Of a DNA stretch of 64,000 bases, positions 17,357 through 26,277 are shown piece by piece (within the stretch, counting starts at the first letter, position 1; every line of letters starts with the position of its first letter). The position numbers and the translations under genes are program-made. The stretch comes from JAJDZL01 sp965221175 (GTDB taxonomy: Bacteria; Pseudomonadota; Gammaproteobacteria; Arenicellales; JAJDZL01), in assembly GCA_965221175.1 (NCBI GenBank), contig OZ244867.1, positions 1,178,001 to 1,242,000 on the forward strand, in the 5' to 3' direction. Below the pieces are notes generated by a model. That model ran no database searches and had not been told where the DNA came from. It saw only the letters and a list, made by a program, of their open reading frames with translations.

Positions 17357-17790
17357 CTACTCTTCATTTTCACACTGAAGTTTAATTTTAGCTGCAGCAA
17401 ATAGTTGAAGTATTCGCCCAACTTCCGTTCTAGCAAGAGTTTTTGACAGATCTTTCTGAAATTCCTTAATCATTTCTGTGAGTGTCAATATCTGTAAAGG
17501 ATTATTAATCGCTTGACGAAAGGGTTCATGCTCTTCCCAAACCGTTTTATCTCCAATTAAGCGAGTAATTGCGGTTACATGCGTAAAGTGACTTTCACCT
17601 GTCACGTCTGTAACTTTTTTGTGAATGCTTCTGACCATTTATTTACGGTTAATTCACGAAAAGGTTTCCATGCTGGCTTTCCACCCAGAATCTTGCCTTT
17701 ATTAATTGCGTCGATTAGTGCTTCGGGGTTGAATCCCGCTTGCCAACTTTTGCAACTGACAGCCAATACCTTTTGGCCTGTCGAGATTGT
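17357..17790 (-). pseudogene. 3' remnant of a restriction-nuclease-like protein, frameshifted
   Basis: From about 17790 the minus strand encodes KVLAVSCKSWQAGFNPEALI, then GKILGGKPAWKPFRELTVNKWSEAFTKK and, after a frameshift, VTDVTGESHFTHVTAITRLIGDKTVWEEH through to a stop at 17357. The V.CKSWQ.GF motif resembles the D-(C/E)xK core of restriction-endonuclease-fold proteins. The shift lies in an A6 run near 17617-17622; one extra A would restore the reading. Upstream the fragment is fused without a start to the restriction helicase remnant at 17715-18476. I read it as the C-terminal part of an unrelated gene left by a deletion. Confidence 0.55.
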
Positions 17791-18476
17791 CCGGTCAGTG
17801 CGATGCTGGGGGTTGCATAGAGAACGATGCCGTTGTCTGGCGTGACTGCCTCTGCAACACGTTGCGAAACGAGTGTTTTGCCTGTTCCACACGCCATAAT
17901 TATCCGTCCGCGGTCGAACCCTTTCCTGTAGCCTTCAAGCACGTTGTTCAAGGCGGCCGTTTGTAATGTATCCAGTTCCGTTGCCTCTGCATTCTGTCCA
18001 GAATTTAAAGGAGTGTCTGTCCATTTTGATGGCGCATGCAGAATACTCCAACCTTCCCCCAACTGTTGCTCAACGGCCCGCGACCATTCTCCTGTTGTAA
18101 TTAACCAACAGTGACTGACATTTTTTCGCCAAATCGTCGCACCAATTGCAGTCTTGAGTTCCCTTGCACTCAATGTCCTTTTCGGATTTATGCACTTGGC
18201 TTGAATTGCAACATAACTTCCATCCATTCGTAGCGCCACGAGATCGACACCGATATCTTGTTTTATCGTTCCAGAGAAGACTTTCTTTCGAATTTGTTTC
18301 GGCAGATTTTTCCATCGCCAACATTTATCAACCTCCAACTCGCGAATCTCTGGAATACTGTATTCGAGTAGCTTCTCGAATTGATGACCCTTTTCGGAAC
18401 TATCATTCAACAGAGAAAGGCGTAAGGCTTCGCCTCCGATTGTTTCATGTTGTGTTGCATCTGTTGTCGTGTTCAT
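17715..18476 (-). pseudogene. Truncated Mrr-nuclease/SF2-helicase (type ISP-like restriction enzyme), N-terminal part
   Basis: A 253-codon frame. Residues ~25-140 form an Mrr-like nuclease domain (SSEKGHQFEKLLEY, then GVDLVALRMDGSYVAIQAKC, a D...QxK active-site pattern). Residues ~185-240 begin an SF2 ATPase (TLQTAALNNVLEGY as Q-motif region, MACGTGKTL as Walker A, VLYATPSIALTGQ as motif Ia). Single-chain type ISP restriction-modification enzymes begin in this way but continue for over 1000 more residues with helicase, methyltransferase and target-recognition domains. Here the sequence breaks off at about 17780 and runs into another gene fragment, so the system is dead. Confidence 0.65.
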
Positions 18477-18582
18477 GATTTACTCTTTAAGTCCTTTCAT
18501 CTGCCCACAGTTAACTTCGAGCGATAATTATGCCATCATATCGGCATGCAAGTTCGAATGCGACAATTCAGTGCCGAAACAG

Positions 18583-18894
18583 TCATGCGGTTGATAGAGG
18601 AGTCGAGTACCGATCTGTAACCCGCGGTGATCTTGCGCGGCTTTTGTGCGAGCTTGACCATTGGTATGATAGCAAAGGTCGCCCTGCGGTGAGTTCGTCC
18701 CGCAAGGCGTTGGTCAAGATAGCGCGCAAAGCGTTCACATCGTCGATTTTGCAACGCAGGTATTTGCGCACCGTTTTTCGGTCTAGATTCAGCCTTCGGG
18801 CAATCTCGGAGATGCTCAGCCCTTCAGCCTTCAAATTGTGAATCACAAAAAACCCCTTATGCAATATCATTAATTCGTCCTCTTGAATTTGCAT
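18583..18894 (-). pseudogene. IstA-like (IS21 family) transposase N-terminal fragment
   Basis: The first ~55 residues include FFVIHNLKAEGLSISEIARR and LNLDRKTVRKYLR, the helix-turn-helix that opens IS21-family IstA proteins (full length about 400-500). After that the sequence loses similarity to any transposase and ends within 50 residues; no DDE domain or IstB gene is present. It is a relic of an insertion and marks the boundary between the restriction remnant and the SWIM/SNF2 genes. Confidence 0.6.
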
Positions 18895-19009
18895 CTCTCA
18901 AAATCCAAATCACAGGACAAAATTGATCTTTCCTTCCAGGTACTGGGGAATTTACATCGGTGGAAAGTGGGGATTTTCAATCGGTGGTGACATGAGCATC
19001 CACCGAAAA

Positions 19010-19843
19010 TTACAGGGCAGTTTTGTTTTTACTGACAACGCGTGAATACACGACCTCCATCACTTCAACGAATGATTTGTCGCTTTGCCAAAACGCCGGA
19101 AACTCACCGCCGCGTTTGATCAGTATTGCCGGTGTAACCGCATCGCCGGTGCTGGCCACCTGCGGCACCGCACAGTCCCCTTGCCAGAAAGTCTTGATAT
19201 CTGGCTCCTTGCGTGTTTCGGTGCTTGGGGAGGTGTAACGGCAAGCGTGGTATTCGACCTCTATTTCGCTGTCTGCCTGCTGATCGACCAGAGTTTTGCC
19301 CAGCGGGGTAGCTGCGAGTTTTTCGTGCAGAGTTTCAAACTTCATCCCGCGCAACTGAAACAGTAAAAGCGGATCCCGGTCAAGTAGCGACGCAATCTTG
19401 TAATACACTCCCGCGACATGCTTGCAAGGCGACGCGTAATCCGGGCATGAACACTTGCTGATCAAGTCTGCGCGTTCGCGCGGCAATAGATAAAGCCCGC
19501 GCTGCACAAATACGTCCTCTATTGTCGAAGGCATCTCATCCATCAGCAATTGAGACAGAAACGCTGCGTTTCGGCTGATTTGATCAATGATCATGTTCCA
19601 GTCAGAGGCGGAAAAACGCTTTAACTTTACCGTGACTTTGTAGCGTGGCTCCTTGTACACCTCGAAATAGGGGTTGATATTTCCGCGAATTTTCGCCGTC
19701 ACCGTATCGCCGCTTATCTCGAACTCCAGTATTCGAGAGGGTCCCGCATAGGAGCGCCCGCGTTTTAGCCGGCCGATGTTCATGCTGATGGACAACACAT
19801 CTAGGAACTTTTGTCCCCACCAGGTTCGCGCCATCTTCGCCAT
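19010..19843 (-). CDS. SWIM zinc-finger protein
   Basis: A 277-residue protein encoded 2 bases downstream of a SNF2 helicase gene. The SWIM motif is SKCSCPDYASPCKHVAGVYY at about residues 138-157 (CxC-x6-CxH), a zinc-binding module used for DNA or protein contact. N-terminal sequence WWGQKFLDVLS and GRSYAGPSRILEFEISGDTVTAK is typical of bacterial SWIM proteins paired with SNF2 ATPases. Function of the pair is not established; a role as accessory subunit of the helicase is inferred from the invariant linkage of the two. No truncation is visible. Confidence 0.85.
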   Translation of the reverse strand: MAKMARTWWGQKFLDVLSISMNIGRLKRGRSYAGPSRILEFEISGDTVTAKIRGNINPYFEVYKEPRYKVTVKLKRFSASDWNMIIDQISRNAAFLSQLLMDEMPSTIEDVFVQRGLYLLPRERADLISKCSCPDYASPCKHVAGVYYKIASLLDRDPLLLFQLRGMKFETLHEKLAATPLGKTLVDQQADSEIEVEYHACRYTSPSTETRKEPDIKTFWQGDCAVPQVASTGDAVTPAILIKRGGEFPAFWQSDKSFVEVMEVVYSRVVSKNKTAL

Positions 19844-19845
19844 GT

Positions 19846-22800
19846 CTATGCCTCCATAATCGCTTCGCGATTGAGCTGGATCAGTTCCTGAAAAGCGGCG
19901 TTATCCAGTTCGGTCAACCAGTTTTCATCGGTTCCGACAATGCTGTTTGCCAATGCCTGTTTATCTTCGATCATTTTGTCTATTCGCTCTTCCAGAGTAC
20001 CCAGCGTCACCATTTTGTGCGCAAACACAGTTTTTTCCTGCCCGATGCGATAGGCCCGGTCAGTGGCCTGGTTTTCAACCGCGGGATTCCACCAGCGATC
20101 AAAATGAAAGACATGATTTGCCTGCGTAAGGGTGATTCCGACACCGCCGGCCTTGAGTGACAAAACGAATATGCCCGCCGGCGTATCGGGGGTTTGGAAG
20201 CTTTCGATCATCTGTTCCCGACGTTTGCGACCGGTTCCGCCGTGCAGGTAATAGACGGGACAACGGAAACTGTTGCGAAGGAGCGTTTCCAGCCGAGTGC
20301 CTACTTCAGTAAACTGGGTGAACACCAGCATGCTGTCCGACACGTCCAGCGCTTCGCCGATCATTTCCGTAAGCCGCGCAAGCTTGTGGGAGCGCACTTC
20401 GCTGAAGGCACTGCTGTCCTGCAGAAACTGAGCGGGATGGTTGCAGACCTGTTTGAGCTTCATCAGGGTTGCCAGTATCAGCCCTCTGCGCTCCATGCCT
20501 TCGAATTCGTCAAGCTGCTTCTGTACGTCATCGACTACAGCTTGGTAGAGCGACGCCTGTTCCTTGGTCAGGTTGCAGTAGACTTTCTGTTCGAGTTTGT
20601 CGGGCAAGTCGGCAATGACCGATTTGTCTGTTTTCAATCGACGCAGAATGAATGGCCGTACCAATTGCTGCAGCTGTTTGAGCCTCCCGTGATCACTGTC
20701 TCTTTGCACAGGAGTCTCATAGGCACGTTTGAATTGCGCAGCAGTGCCGAGATATCCGGGGTTCAGGAAGTGAAACAGTGACCACAAGTCGGTCAGCCGG
20801 TTTTCGACCGGAGTGCCGGTAAGCACCATTCGCAGCGGCGCGGTGAATGAGCAGATCGCACGGGCCTGAGCGGTTTTCGGATTCTTGATGTTCTGTGCCT
20901 CGTCTACCACAATTCGCCGCCAGGCTGTTTGCTTCAACGCTGCTCGGTCCTTGTTGGCTAGCGCAAATGAAGTGATCACAATATCTGCAGTGCTGCTGGC
21001 GTCGGCAAACGCTGCCGCATTACGGTGACGCTCAGCACCATGATGAATCATACATTTCAGCCCTGGAGCGAATTTTTCGACCTCCTTACGCCAGTTACCC
21101 AGAACGGATGTGGGAGCAATGAGAAGCGTAGGCAGCATTGAGTTTTCCTTGCTGCCGTTCGACGAATGGAACGTTTCGCGTTCATGAATCAGAAGAGCGA
21201 TCACTTGTATGGTCTTGCCGAGCCCCATGTCATCCGCCAGGCAGGGGCTCAACCCCAGTGCCTCCTGTGTTACCAGCCACGACAAACCATGTTTCTGGTA
21301 GGGCCTCAATTCCCCTTTCAGGCCGGCGGGGTCATCCAATGGCTCAACACCGGCTTGCTGTTGCAGTGCCTCAAGTGTGCTGCCCAGGACTTCATCGAAT
21401 ACGAACTCCGTAGTGTCATCATCCGCTTCACCCATCTGCCTGAGCATTTCTCCAAAGGTGACTGAATCGTCCGTTTGCTCCTGGGTTTGCCACAGTTCCA
21501 GCATTCGACTCATCTGGGTGCTGTCGATTTCCATCCATTCTCCGCGAAAGCGAACCAGCGGCGACTTGGCATGGACGAGTTCCCGCCATTCCTGCTCGGA
21601 AACGGGTTCGCCACCAACCGACAGTTCGTAGCGATACTGCACCAGTGAGGGCAAATCGAAATAGCCGTTGCTTTGCGTTGCCTGGGAAGCCCTTGGCCTG
21701 CTGGATGCATTAATCCTGATACGGGCGCGCCTTCGTCCTTGCGGTGTCCACCAACTCGGCAGAAGAATCCTGAATCCCGCCGACTCGAGCACCAGGGCAT
21801 CGTCTTTCAAAAATGCGTAGGCGGTTGCCAGATCGATATCGACGCCGGATGGATGCTCTGATTCCATCCCTTGCCACAGCAAGGGACAGACCCGCGCTGC
21901 ATGCCCCATGGTCACCAGCAGGTGATGTTCAAACTGCAGTCCGAAGTGTTTCAGCCACCGGGTGCGCTTGGCCTCCGACATAGTCCACCAATGCTTGAGG
22001 TCAACTCTCAGAGATGGGTCCTGACTCGAAGCGACAAAGAAACTCAATCGCCATTCACCGTCTCGAGCCTTTTCGGCGTGATCGAGCCTGATGCCGAAAA
22101 CGAAGCTATTTTCACCCGATTCGTGCGAACGCCCCACAATCTCTTTTTGCCACATACGCCAATGCTTCCAGTCCTGCAGGGTAAGGTCGTAGGCGTTATC
22201 CGAATCGCGCGAATCCCTGGTCGACTTGGTGCCTAGCGCATTTACCAGCCAGCAACTCTTCATGTGGTGAAGCGTCTGCATCGTAAAAGCAGTAGACGAG
22301 ACTAAATCATCGATCTGCTGTTCCGAGAAGTTTCTGAGTATGTCGATGCCGGATAGAGGTTCGGTTTTCGCAAAATTGTGTTTTTTCGGTTTCTTGTGGC
22401 TCACTGCCCCACAAATTTCCGGCATGCATGCTGTAAACTCCTTCAATCCGCGCTCATACAATTCGCCCGCGGGCAGCCATCCCGTATGAATGCTCAAACT
22501 CGATTTGCGGGCAGTGGGCTGATGGCATTTCATCATCGGCAGAAACTGGTGCTGTCGGATGAGATTGCTAAGCTGCTGGGCGTATTGCATCCAGAACTTC
22601 AAATCGGCACTCAGCCGCAAGTCCGATTGACCGTAGCCTGCGACAACAATCCGAAGGTCGCGCAGAAAGGGCAATGGATCTGTGATGTGAAGTCCGCGGA
22701 TGCCCCACGTCCGCCATTTACAGTTGTCGGGCAGGAACTCACCAGTCAACTGTGCAATTTCAATACTTGGCAATGGCCTGTCCGCTTCGCTTGGCAAGCA

Positions 22801-23031
22801 TGCGTAAAAGATCGCGTTATCCGCTCTAGCACCAGTCGCAAACAAGCCGTTGACAACTTTATCCAGGATGATCTCGGTGTCGGATGCTTTGTCAGTGGTC
22901 AGGTGAGTGGGATGGATGCCTGTCGGCAGGTCGGCACCACCGCCGGTTGTTTCGAGCCAGACGACGAAATTCCCCCGGTTGTTGAATTCCGCTCCGTCGT
23001 GTGGCACCCATGTTCCGTGCAGTAAATTCAT
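19846..23031 (-). CDS. SNF2-family helicase (bacterial SWI2/SNF2 with N-terminal SNF2-associated region)
   Basis: A 1061-residue SF2 ATPase. Residues ~1-590 form the bacterial N-terminal extension. The motor has LADDMGLGKTIQVIAL (motif I), LLIAPTSVLGNW (Ia), VDEAQNIKNP (II), LTGTPVENRLTDLWSLFHFL (III), LVFTQFTE (IV), SLKAGGVGITLTQANHVFH (V) and ATDRAYRIGQEK (VI), all intact. Such proteins translocate on double-stranded DNA and remodel protein-DNA complexes; in bacteria the family includes RapA and parts of defence systems. Here it forms a two-gene unit with the SWIM protein, between a dead restriction system and toxin-antitoxin genes. GC looks slightly higher than in neighbours, consistent with transfer. 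Confidence 0.93.
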   Translation of the reverse strand: MNLLHGTWVPHDGAEFNNRGNFVVWLETTGGGADLPTGIHPTHLTTDKASDTEIILDKVVNGLFATGARADNAIFYACLPSEADRPLPSIEIAQLTGEFLPDNCKWRTWGIRGLHITDPLPFLRDLRIVVAGYGQSDLRLSADLKFWMQYAQQLSNLIRQHQFLPMMKCHQPTARKSSLSIHTGWLPAGELYERGLKEFTACMPEICGAVSHKKPKKHNFAKTEPLSGIDILRNFSEQQIDDLVSSTAFTMQTLHHMKSCWLVNALGTKSTRDSRDSDNAYDLTLQDWKHWRMWQKEIVGRSHESGENSFVFGIRLDHAEKARDGEWRLSFFVASSQDPSLRVDLKHWWTMSEAKRTRWLKHFGLQFEHHLLVTMGHAARVCPLLWQGMESEHPSGVDIDLATAYAFLKDDALVLESAGFRILLPSWWTPQGRRRARIRINASSRPRASQATQSNGYFDLPSLVQYRYELSVGGEPVSEQEWRELVHAKSPLVRFRGEWMEIDSTQMSRMLELWQTQEQTDDSVTFGEMLRQMGEADDDTTEFVFDEVLGSTLEALQQQAGVEPLDDPAGLKGELRPYQKHGLSWLVTQEALGLSPCLADDMGLGKTIQVIALLIHERETFHSSNGSKENSMLPTLLIAPTSVLGNWRKEVEKFAPGLKCMIHHGAERHRNAAAFADASSTADIVITSFALANKDRAALKQTAWRRIVVDEAQNIKNPKTAQARAICSFTAPLRMVLTGTPVENRLTDLWSLFHFLNPGYLGTAAQFKRAYETPVQRDSDHGRLKQLQQLVRPFILRRLKTDKSVIADLPDKLEQKVYCNLTKEQASLYQAVVDDVQKQLDEFEGMERRGLILATLMKLKQVCNHPAQFLQDSSAFSEVRSHKLARLTEMIGEALDVSDSMLVFTQFTEVGTRLETLLRNSFRCPVYYLHGGTGRKRREQMIESFQTPDTPAGIFVLSLKAGGVGITLTQANHVFHFDRWWNPAVENQATDRAYRIGQEKTVFAHKMVTLGTLEERIDKMIEDKQALANSIVGTDENWLTELDNAAFQELIQLNREAIMEA

Positions 23032-23722
23032 GAATGGACGAGGGGTGGCATCGATACAGTGTGGTAAACCATGGATTTCACATACGGTCTTCGCATCTCG
23101 TCCTTGCAGCTAACGAACGCATCGAGCAGCTTTTTCGTCTCGCTTCCTAGCCAGCGGCTTTTTCCTCTGCGCACCGGTCGGTCGGTCAACTCCTTTTGGC
23201 CTTCGGTGAGGACTCAACTGTAACTTACACACACCTCCTCGAAGCGCGCTTTGAGGAGCATTTTGGTATCGGAATCGGCCACTATATTGCGACGTTATAC
23301 AGTTCAATCAGGTTATTTCTTCCTGCGACAGGAAGAATCAAATAATGTGAATTTGACTAATTTTAATCGAATAGGGATTGCAGCTGTTCTCATTTTGGCA
23401 GTTATTTGTAATCCGGTTGTAAGTATTCGGCCAATCAATACCGAATCAATTCGCTTGACAGTCAAAAATTCCATTAAACTGACCAAGGTAAGTGTGTCAT
23501 GATTTGTGAGAAGACAAATTGATTTTGATACATAGTCTGCGAATTCCCAATTGACAATGAACTGTGGCGGGGTGGTTGACAGTATGGCGATTTTGACGCC
23601 GTTCACGTCAAGTCGCCACCACACCAAAACAGGAGATTATTCAAATATTATCAATTAGATGAAAAGCATGTTTTGATCAATAACGGGACAGTAGTGAGTT
23701 AGCATATTTAGTATCTTTGCGT
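23032..23722. other. Intergenic region with a near-perfect 24-bp palindrome
   Basis: I see no convincing gene. The open frames on both strands at 23251-23627 lack family resemblance and good start sites. A palindrome at 23235-23258 (CTCCTCGAAGCG/CGCTTTGAGGAG) pairs over 12 bases with one G-T wobble and no loop, which may be a protein-binding site or an old element end. A second, imperfect inverted repeat occupies about 23561-23622 (GGTGGTTGAC opposite GTCAAGTCGCCACC). Confidence 0.4.
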
Positions 23723-23981
23723 CTATTCGTAGTGAGTCCATAGACGTAGAACTTTAACAGCCTTTTCTTTTTCCAGTACCTGATAAACCAGTCGGTGTTG
23801 TATTTTGATCCGTCGAGAGTACGCACCCGCCAAATCTCCCACGAGATTTTCAAAAGGAGGTGGAGATTGATATGGGTCATTCTGAATTACTGCAATTAGT
23901 TCCTCCGCTCTTCTCTTAAAACCAGCAGCAGCTAGTTTTTTGCATCTTTTTTGCTTGCCAGGTAAAATGCAGTTTCCACAC
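23723..23981 (-). pseudogene. yoeB: YoeB/Txe-family mRNA interferase toxin with two frame breaks
   Basis: The minus strand encodes a near-complete Txe/YoeB toxin split over frames. It opens with a GTG sharing the last base of the antitoxin stop (VWKLHFTWQAKK), and after two A6 runs (near 23941-23957) resumes as KKLAAAGFKRRAEELIAVIQ, NDPYQSPPPFENLVGDLAGA, YSRRIKIQHRLVYQVLEKEK and AVKVLRLWTHYE. The last part holds the YoeB catalytic region (SRRIxxxHRLVY and the terminal HYE). Adding one A to each run would give a perfect 86-residue toxin. Either the toxin has been inactivated or it needs frameshifting at A-AAA-AAG and A-AAA-AAC. Confidence 0.75.
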
Positions 23982-24223
23982 TACCAATCAAGTTCCTGGT
24001 CACACTTTTCAAGATCGGTATTCATACCATCAACTATAGATTCTCGCATACCTGGAATGGATAGTAAAAATAGTGTTTCATTGATGGCATTCCAGTCTTT
24101 CTCAGCAAGGAGCACCGCATTACCTCTTTTCCCGGCGATTACAACTGGCTTATGTGATTGCAATGCCTCATCGACCAAGCTATACAACTTCGCACGTGCT
24201 TTTGTTACGCTAACTATAGTCAT
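23981..24223 (-). CDS. Phd/YefM-family antitoxin
   Basis: An 80-residue protein starting MTIVSVTKARAKLYSLVDEA. The family core HKPVVIAGKRGNAVLLAEKDWNAINETLFLLS matches the Phd/YefM DNA-binding and dimerisation region, and the C-terminal acidic helix (DGMNTDLEKCDQELDW) is the toxin-wrapping segment. Its stop shares one base with the GTG of the downstream YoeB remnant. Since the toxin is disrupted, this is probably a relic antitoxin still able to repress its own promoter. Length and ends are intact. Confidence 0.88.
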   Translation of the reverse strand: MTIVSVTKARAKLYSLVDEALQSHKPVVIAGKRGNAVLLAEKDWNAINETLFLLSIPGMRESIVDGMNTDLEKCDQELDW

Positions 24224-24246
24224 CTTAGTTCACCATGGAGGGTATC

Positions 24247-24268
24247 GTACGCTATGACGTACTATAAA
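24247..24268 (-). promoter_or_regulatory. Candidate operator and -10 element for the phd-yoeB module
   Basis: On the minus strand TATAGT (24263-24268) resembles a -10 box. It is followed by the inverted repeat GTACG-6 bases-CGTAC (24247-24262), 24 bases before the phd start codon. Phd/YefM antitoxins repress their own promoters by binding short palindromes at this position, so the repeat is a reasonable operator. Based on layout only. Confidence 0.35.
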
Positions 24269-24693
24269 TTAAATTTATGGCATTATCAGATGACGATGTA
24301 ATATGGAAAGGGCATTAAACAACTTTTAGCCCATTTTGAACCCTGCGGGATAAAACTAGGTTCATTTCGTCACATTACTTTCCGAATTGACGATACACGG
24401 CACAGAATTAATATTTTTTCATACAGTATTGCTAAAACATTTCAATCGAAATTTGCTCCCTAACCCATGGCGAAACAGTCTGAACTAAGTCGATTGACGA
24501 CTAACAACCGCAAAAGACACCTTGTTCTCAAACCAATTCCTTGATTTTTTTAAAACTCAGGTTCTAGTAGATTTGAGGGTTGTACTCGTATGGGCAGAAA
24601 AGCTCGTATCTATTGGCACAATCAATTCAGTGCTAAGAATTGATTCTGGCCAAACAGTAGAAATCTGTGGTGACATCAACGCCGCAAACAAAT
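24269..24693. other. Intergenic, nothing recognised
   Basis: AT-rich sequence with scattered stops in all frames. I see no gene, repeat or clear promoter. An open frame from about 24522 runs into the tRNA-Lys gene and is not credible. Confidence 0.4.
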
Positions 24694-24769
24694 TGGTGGG
24701 CCGTCAGGGATTCGAACCCCGGACCAATTGATTAAGAGTCAACTGCTCTGCCAACTGAGCTAACGGCCC
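24694..24769 (-). tRNA. tRNA-Lys (CTT)
   Basis: A 76-base cloverleaf on the minus strand with encoded CCA. Acceptor stem GGGCCGT/ACGGCCC pairs perfectly, D-arm GCTCAGTTGGCAGAGC is standard, T-loop GGTTCGAATCC is standard, and the anticodon loop CTCTTAA gives CTT. The tRNA is isolated; accessory sequence lies on its 3' side, where integrative elements often enter, but I see no repeated 3' end (attachment site) in the window. Confidence 0.96.
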
Positions 24770-25192
24770 GAAAACTTGTTTCTATCTGTCAATTGAGTAT
24801 GAGGCGCTAACGAAATATTGTGGCGTAAACTAAATCAACTACATCTAAATTTGACCTAATCGACAGTCGGCATTATAGTTTAGAATATTAAGGGTAAAAT
24901 TTGTTCGAATGAGACACCAGTGTTGCACTTGAACAGTTTTTGCAGGCAACGCAAGCTTGCATAAGGCAACTTGAAATTTGCCATCCAATGAACAATCGCT
25001 AGACAAAAGAAAACTCAATTCTGCGGAGCAAAATCGAAGCCCTCATGAGTTGATACAACACCTTTCGGGTGATTGGAGAATTTTCAAATTTGGAAAAGAA
25101 ATCTTCCTGTCAATTTGAGTAAAAGCCACTCATATACAATTGTTTTGTCACTGAGTTGGAGATATTGAAAGTACAAAAATAGGAGGTAAATC
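24770..25192. other. Intergenic, nothing recognised except RBS for the CBS gene
   Basis: No gene is visible. The only clear element is a strong ribosome binding site (AGGAGG, about 25182-25187) ahead of the ATG at 25193. Confidence 0.4.
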
Positions 25193-25633
25193 ATGTTAAC
25201 GATTTCATCCTTGTTAAAATCCAAGGGTTCGATCTGGACGGTCGCGCCGGACAACACCGTGCTTGATGCGCTTCACATTTTAGCGGAACGAAACATTGGT
25301 GTTGTGCCCGTTGTTGAGGACGGTAAGCTGGTTGGAATTTTTAGTGAGAGAGACTACGCTCGAAGAGTCATTCTCTTGGGACGTACGTCAAAAGAAACAC
25401 AAATCTCTCAAGTAATGACTGAAAATGTGGTTACTGTAAGTCCCGATGACAACATTGAAGATTGCATGAAAATTGTAGTCAGCAAAGGCTTTCGTCACTT
25501 GCCGGTTGTCGAAGACGAGGAACTAGTTGGAGTCATCTCTGCGAACGACCTCCTTGCAGAAGTGATACGAAGTCGAGAGATGCAGATCGGCAGTCTCGAA
25601 AGTCTGCTCACAGGAGCTGGCGAAATCACCTAG
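25193..25633 (+). CDS. Tandem CBS-domain protein
   Basis: A 146-residue soluble protein made of two CBS domains. Domain 1 (about residues 10-65) contains VAPDNTVLDALHILAERNIG and VVPVVEDGKLVGIFSERDYAR; domain 2 (about 75-130) contains MTENVVTVSPDDNIEDCMKI and RHLPVVEDEELVGVISANDL. The pair forms a Bateman module, which in this family binds adenine nucleotides such as AMP, ATP or NAD(H) and senses energy state. Stand-alone versions of this length are common in proteobacteria, often without known partner. AGGAGG precedes the ATG. It may be transcribed with the TlpA-like gene 95 bases downstream. Confidence 0.9.
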   Translation: MLTISSLLKSKGSIWTVAPDNTVLDALHILAERNIGVVPVVEDGKLVGIFSERDYARRVILLGRTSKETQISQVMTENVVTVSPDDNIEDCMKIVVSKGFRHLPVVEDEELVGVISANDLLAEVIRSREMQIGSLESLLTGAGEIT

Positions 25634-25728
25634 TCTTTACAAATCTAATATATTTGTCGCATTCCCATCGAATTTATGCAGTACTGAAATCACTGCAAAT
25701 TACCGGTCGAATTGACCAGCAAAATAGC

Positions 25729-26277
25729 ATGAACAAAATCGGCAACCGATTTCACCACATCCGAAAGCTGTCATTGATTCTGTGTTTGTTTGGGTTGTTG
25801 TCAAGCGCTGGTTATGCCGGTTTGGAAGACAGTCTTAAGGAAGTAGACAACCGACAGGCACCGAAATTTCAAAATGTCCAGTGGATCAATAATTCATCCT
25901 CTGACAGCAAATTTCTTAGCGGAAAGGTAGTGCTTGTCAATTTCTGGGCCACCTGGTGTCCACCCTGCGTGGAAGAACTTCCCTCGATACAAGAAGTATG
26001 GAAATCTCATAGTCGTGAAGAATTTGAAGTTGTTGCTGTTAACGTGGGTGAGAGTCAGGATGATATCCAAAAGTTTCTGACTGAAATAGGTCTGACACTA
26101 GAGATTCCAATTGTTCTGGACAAAACCCTTGATGTTTACAAACAGTGGAGTGTTAGTCCTTTACCTACCAGTTTTTTGGTTGATCGAAACGGACGATTTC
26201 GCTATCGTGCATTGGGTGGGCGAAATTTCAATTCCGATAATATTCGAGCGATCATCCAGAATCTGATTGACGAGTAA
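25729..26277 (+). CDS. TlpA/ResA-like thiol-disulfide oxidoreductase
   Basis: A 182-residue exported thioredoxin-fold protein. The N-terminus has a signal or anchor segment (KLSLILCLFGLLSSAGYAG). The redox site is NFWATWCPPCVEELPS, with the WCPPC motif of TlpA/ResA proteins, and the cis-proline loop is SPLPTSFLVDRNGRF. Such proteins reduce or isomerise disulfides in the periplasm, for example for cytochrome maturation. The frame is open far upstream, but ATG at 25729 directly precedes the signal sequence and is preferred. Its 3' end overlaps by 11 bases the frame of the B12-binding subunit. Confidence 0.88.
   Translation: MNKIGNRFHHIRKLSLILCLFGLLSSAGYAGLEDSLKEVDNRQAPKFQNVQWINNSSSDSKFLSGKVVLVNFWATWCPPCVEELPSIQEVWKSHSREEFEVVAVNVGESQDDIQKFLTEIGLTLEIPIVLDKTLDVYKQWSVSPLPTSFLVDRNGRFRYRALGGRNFNSDNIRAIIQNLIDE

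Noticed and set aside
20194..20781. Long plus-strand open frame opposite the SNF2 gene
   Set aside because: Lies antisense inside a gene with every helicase motif intact and shows no family resemblance; a by-product of codon bias on the other strand.
23251..23627. Open frames on both strands in the gap before the SNF2 gene
   Set aside because: No similarity to known families, no convincing start sites, mutually overlapping; probably chance.
24522..24731. Plus-strand frame running into tRNA-Lys
   Set aside because: Its 3' end lies inside the tRNA gene, and no ribosome binding site or motif is seen.
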